Below are positions 61,699-64,000 of a DNA stretch of 64,000 nucleotides, in pieces. The DNA is from VRUE01 sp963729995 (GTDB lineage: Bacteria > Actinomycetota > Thermoleophilia > Solirubrobacterales > 70-9), in the NCBI GenBank assembly GCA_963729995.1, contig CAVSPF010000001.1, forward strand, positions 1-64,000, in the 5' to 3' direction. The notes beneath the pieces are model-generated. The model was not told the DNA's origin. It saw nothing but the letters and a program-made list of their open reading frames with translations, and ran no database searches. The position numbers and the translations under genes were made by a program. Numbering within the stretch: position 1 is the stretch's first letter; every line of letters begins with the position of its first letter.

Positions 61699-63195
61699 TC
61701 AGAAGAGGGAGGCGCCCGCGTGCTGGGCGAACTCCACCAGCGGCTGCGGGACGATCCCGAAGAAGACGACCGCGGCGGCGGCGAGCAGCGCCGGCCCGAC
61801 GAGGTAGAGGCGGCGGCCCGCCTGCGGGTCGATCGGGTCTGCCTCCGGCGAGCCGCCGGCGATCGCCGGCACCGGCGAGACCTCGCCACCCGATCGCATC
61901 CACATCGCCGCCACGACCCGCAGGTAGTAGGCGAGGGAGATCATCGTGCCCACCGCGATGAAGACGGCGAGCCAGGTGTAGTCGCCGGCGACCAGCGCCT
62001 CGATCAAATACAGCTTGCCGATGAAGCCCGCCGTCGCCGGCAGGCCGGCCAGGCCCAGCATCGAGATGGTCAGCGGCCAGGCGAGCAGCGGCCGCTCGCT
62101 TCCCAGGCCCTGCACCGCGCGGATGTCGTCGCCGTAGGACGTTTCGCGCTCGCGGGCGACGATCACGGCGAAGGCCGCCAGGTTCATGAAGGCGTAGGCG
62201 GCAAGGTAGAAGACGAGCGCGTTGACGCCGGCCTCGCTGGCGACCACCAGGCCGCCGAGGATGTAGCCGGCCTGGGCTACGCCGGAGTAGCCGAGCAGGC
62301 GCTTCAGCGAGCTCTGGCCGAGGGCGCCGACGTTGCCGACGACGATCGTCACGGCGGCCAGGACCGCGAGGGCGGGCTGCCAGTCGCTCGCCTGCGGCGC
62401 GAGGGCGACGTCGAAGAAGCGGACGAAGACGGCGAAGGCGGCAGCCTTGGTGGCCACCGCCATGAAGCTGGTGACCGGAGTCGGGGCGCCCTCGTAGACA
62501 TCCGGCGTCCACTGGTGGAAGGGCGCGATCGAGGTCTTGAAGGCGAGCCCGACCGCGGTCAGGCCGATGCCGACGAGAACCAGCGGGTCGCCGAGGACGC
62601 CTTCCCTGCCGATCCCGGCGGCAATCCCGGCGAAGTCGGTCGAGCCTGAGCCGCCGTAGAGGAAGGCCATTCCGTAGAGCAGCGTCGCCGAGCCCAGCGA
62701 GCCGACGATCAGGTACTTCAGCCCCGACTCGAGCGACCGCTCGCGGCGCAGGTTGCTCGCGCAGAGGATGTAGAGCGGGATCGAGAGCGTCTCGATCGCG
62801 ACGAAGAAGGTGACGAGGTTCTGGGCCTGGGCCAGCAGCGTCATCCCCAGAACGGAGCCGAGCAGCAGCGCGTGGTACTCGCCCCCGCCGGCGTCCTCGG
62901 CCGCCGGCTCGCGAGCCGAGAGCAGCACGGCGACGGCCGCGCTGAAGATCGCGATCAGCGAGATCGAGATCGCCAGGTCGTCGAGGCGCAGCGCTCCGGA
63001 GACGAGGTCCTTCGATTCGTTCCACTGCCAGACCAGCAGGCCGGCGGTCGTCGCCAGGGCGATCAGGGTCAGCGCCGGCGCGGAACGCTTTGTGCGGTCG
63101 AAGACCGCCGTCAGCAGGACGACGCAGATCCCCACCGTGAGCGCGATGATGGGCGAGAGCCCGGCGTAGTCCAGCACTGGCGCGTGGAAGCTCAC
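61699..63195 (-). CDS. nuoN: NADH-quinone oxidoreductase subunit N
   Basis: 498 residues, about 14 membrane segments. It is a proton-channel subunit of complex I. Signatures include FFVAIETLSIPLYILCASNL, ESGLKYLIVGSLGSATLLYG, GLAFKTSIAPFHQWTPDVYE, GAPTPVTSFMAVATKAAAFA and KRLLGYSGVAQAGYILGGLV. The start is GTG 63195, whose GTGA overlaps the nuoM stop. It is the last gene of the nuo operon. Confidence 0.95.
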   Translation of the reverse strand: MSFHAPVLDYAGLSPIIALTVGICVVLLTAVFDRTKRSAPALTLIALATTAGLLVWQWNESKDLVSGALRLDDLAISISLIAIFSAAVAVLLSAREPAAEDAGGGEYHALLLGSVLGMTLLAQAQNLVTFFVAIETLSIPLYILCASNLRRERSLESGLKYLIVGSLGSATLLYGMAFLYGGSGSTDFAGIAAGIGREGVLGDPLVLVGIGLTAVGLAFKTSIAPFHQWTPDVYEGAPTPVTSFMAVATKAAAFAVFVRFFDVALAPQASDWQPALAVLAAVTIVVGNVGALGQSSLKRLLGYSGVAQAGYILGGLVVASEAGVNALVFYLAAYAFMNLAAFAVIVARERETSYGDDIRAVQGLGSERPLLAWPLTISMLGLAGLPATAGFIGKLYLIEALVAGDYTWLAVFIAVGTMISLAYYLRVVAAMWMRSGGEVSPVPAIAGGSPEADPIDPQAGRRLYLVGPALLAAAAVVFFGIVPQPLVEFAQHAGASLF

Positions 63196-64000
63196 TGTCC
63201 CGCCACCCTGCCTCGAGGAAGGGCCTTCGGTGGAGCCTCCCGAGTCACTGTGCACGGACCGGGCCGTCCGCACCCGAGAGCAAGAACGTCGCCTTCCCGG
63301 CCGTGCGACTTGGGAGGCTCTGCCGGAGGCCCCTTCACCGACGCGACACTGCGGGACACCGAGCTGTCCGTCCGCTGCAGGATCAGCTGCGGGTAGAAGG
63401 CGAGGCCGAGGATGCAGAGGACGAGCGGGGCGAGGACGATGCCGTCGCGCCAGCCGATCTCACGCGAGGCAAGTCCCTCGGGCTTGCGGTTGTGCATCGT
63501 GCGCTGGTAGAGACGCAGCGCGTAGTAGGCCGACATCGCCACTCCCGAGATCGCGACGATCGCGATGACGATCTTCGCCTGGAAGAGGCCGTTGAGGATG
63601 TAGAACTCGCCGATGAAGTTGGCCGATCCCGGCATCGCCAGGGTCGCCAGCGTGACGATCAGGAACAGGGCCGCCAGCACGGGGGCCCGCATCGCCATGC
63701 CGCCCATCTGGCGCAGGTCCTCGCTGCCGGAGCGCTCGGCGAGGATCGCGATGATGATGAAGAGCGGAGCGACGACGAGACCGTGGTTGACCATCTGCAG
63801 GATTGCGCCGTTGGCGCCGTCGGCCCGCAGGGCGAAGATCCCAGCGGTGATGAAGCCGAGCTGCGCGACCGACGAGTAGCCGGCGATGAGCCGCACGTTG
63901 GTCTGCGTGAAGGCCATCACCGAGCCGTAGAGGATCGAGGCCAGCGCGATCAGCAGCACCACGTCCTGGAACTGGATGGTGGCGGCCGGGAAGAGCGGCA
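63192..64000 (-). CDS. nuoM: NADH-quinone oxidoreductase subunit M, 3' part, with repeat-encoded tail
   Basis: The window holds the C-terminal 269 residues; the start lies beyond 64000. Conserved parts are NVRLIAGYSSVAQLGFITAG, MVNHGLVVAPLFIIIAILAE, MPGSANFIGEFYILNGLFQA and the last helix VLAPLVLCILGLAFYPQLIL. After LQRTDSSVSRSVASV comes a tail of about 45 residues (KGPPAEPPKSHGREGDVLAL ... KALPRGRVAGQ), rich in Pro, Gly and Cys and unlike NuoM. It is encoded by a palindromic repeat. The stop overlaps the nuoN start. Confidence 0.93.
   Translation of the reverse strand, partial: PLFPAATIQFQDVVLLIALASILYGSVMAFTQTNVRLIAGYSSVAQLGFITAGIFALRADGANGAILQMVNHGLVVAPLFIIIAILAERSGSEDLRQMGGMAMRAPVLAALFLIVTLATLAMPGSANFIGEFYILNGLFQAKIVIAIVAISGVAMSAYYALRLYQRTMHNRKPEGLASREIGWRDGIVLAPLVLCILGLAFYPQLILQRTDSSVSRSVASVKGPPAEPPKSHGREGDVLALGCGRPGPCTVTREAPPKALPRGRVAGQ
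63219..63335. repeat. 117-bp palindromic element within the 3' end of nuoM
   Basis: The left arm 63219-63246 (starting AAGGGCC, ending GAGTC) pairs with 63307-63335 (starting GACTTGGGAGGCTC, ending CCCCTT) over about 28 bp with a few mismatches. A second hairpin, CGGAC-CGGGCC-GTCCG, lies inside. The structure is of MITE/REP type and keeps the nuoM frame open. Confidence 0.65.

Overview
The window is high-GC DNA from an actinobacterium, most likely of the class Thermoleophilia (Solirubrobacterales-like). Supporting content includes a fused actinobacterial 2-oxoglutarate decarboxylase/dehydrogenase, mycobacterial-type alkyl-DHAP synthase (AgpS) and decaprenyl-phosphate phosphoribosyltransferase relatives, a 533-residue ThyX-like protein, UDP-glucuronate decarboxylase, and many genes whose -10 hexamer (TANNNT) lies only 6-8 nt before the start codon, which implies leaderless transcripts. 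The taxonomic call is an inference from gene content.

Region 1 (1-4050) is a decaying segment. An epoxide-hydrolase-like gene, an Ada/AlkA DNA repair gene, an HU gene with an in-frame TAG, a VOC (glyoxalase-fold) gene and a sigma-factor tail are all broken. Only a TetR regulator is intact.

Region 2 (about 4060-16270) is an integrative, formerly conjugative element. It carries a MOBF/TrwC relaxase-helicase with four frameshifts, a NERD-domain protein, a PD-(D/E)XK-like protein, an HNH gene, an intact VirD4/TraG coupling protein with an extra nuclease-like C-terminus, small DNA-binding proteins, a broken M48 protease, and a large serine recombinase preceded by a tandem duplication of its own 5' end. 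The recombinase overlaps, tail to tail, a sigma-factor gene that stops inside its region 4.2 recognition helix. The element therefore appears to have integrated into that sigma gene.

Region 3 (about 16900-64000) is intact chromosome. It holds central carbon metabolism (acyl-CoA mutase large subunit, acyl-CoA carboxylase beta subunit, aconitase, 2-oxoglutarate decarboxylase/dehydrogenase, citrate synthase), lipid and envelope genes (fatty acyl-CoA reductase next to AgpS, a UbiA-family DPPR synthase, a sulfotransferase, an MprF-like membrane protein, an FtsX-type ABC exporter), a two-component system, a diguanylate cyclase, a ThyX-like protein, two VapBC-type toxin-antitoxin pairs, and the distal end of the NADH dehydrogenase operon (nuoM, nuoN). 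A c-di-AMP (ydaO-type) riboswitch precedes a secreted NlpC/P60-like hydrolase. Several long inverted repeats lie between genes, and one lies inside the 3' end of nuoM, where it encodes an extra protein tail.

Functional themes are propionate/methylmalonate and TCA metabolism, a possible ether-lipid route (fatty alcohol production beside alkyl-DHAP synthase), nucleotide second messengers (c-di-AMP, c-di-GMP), and a degrading mobile element rich in nuclease folds.
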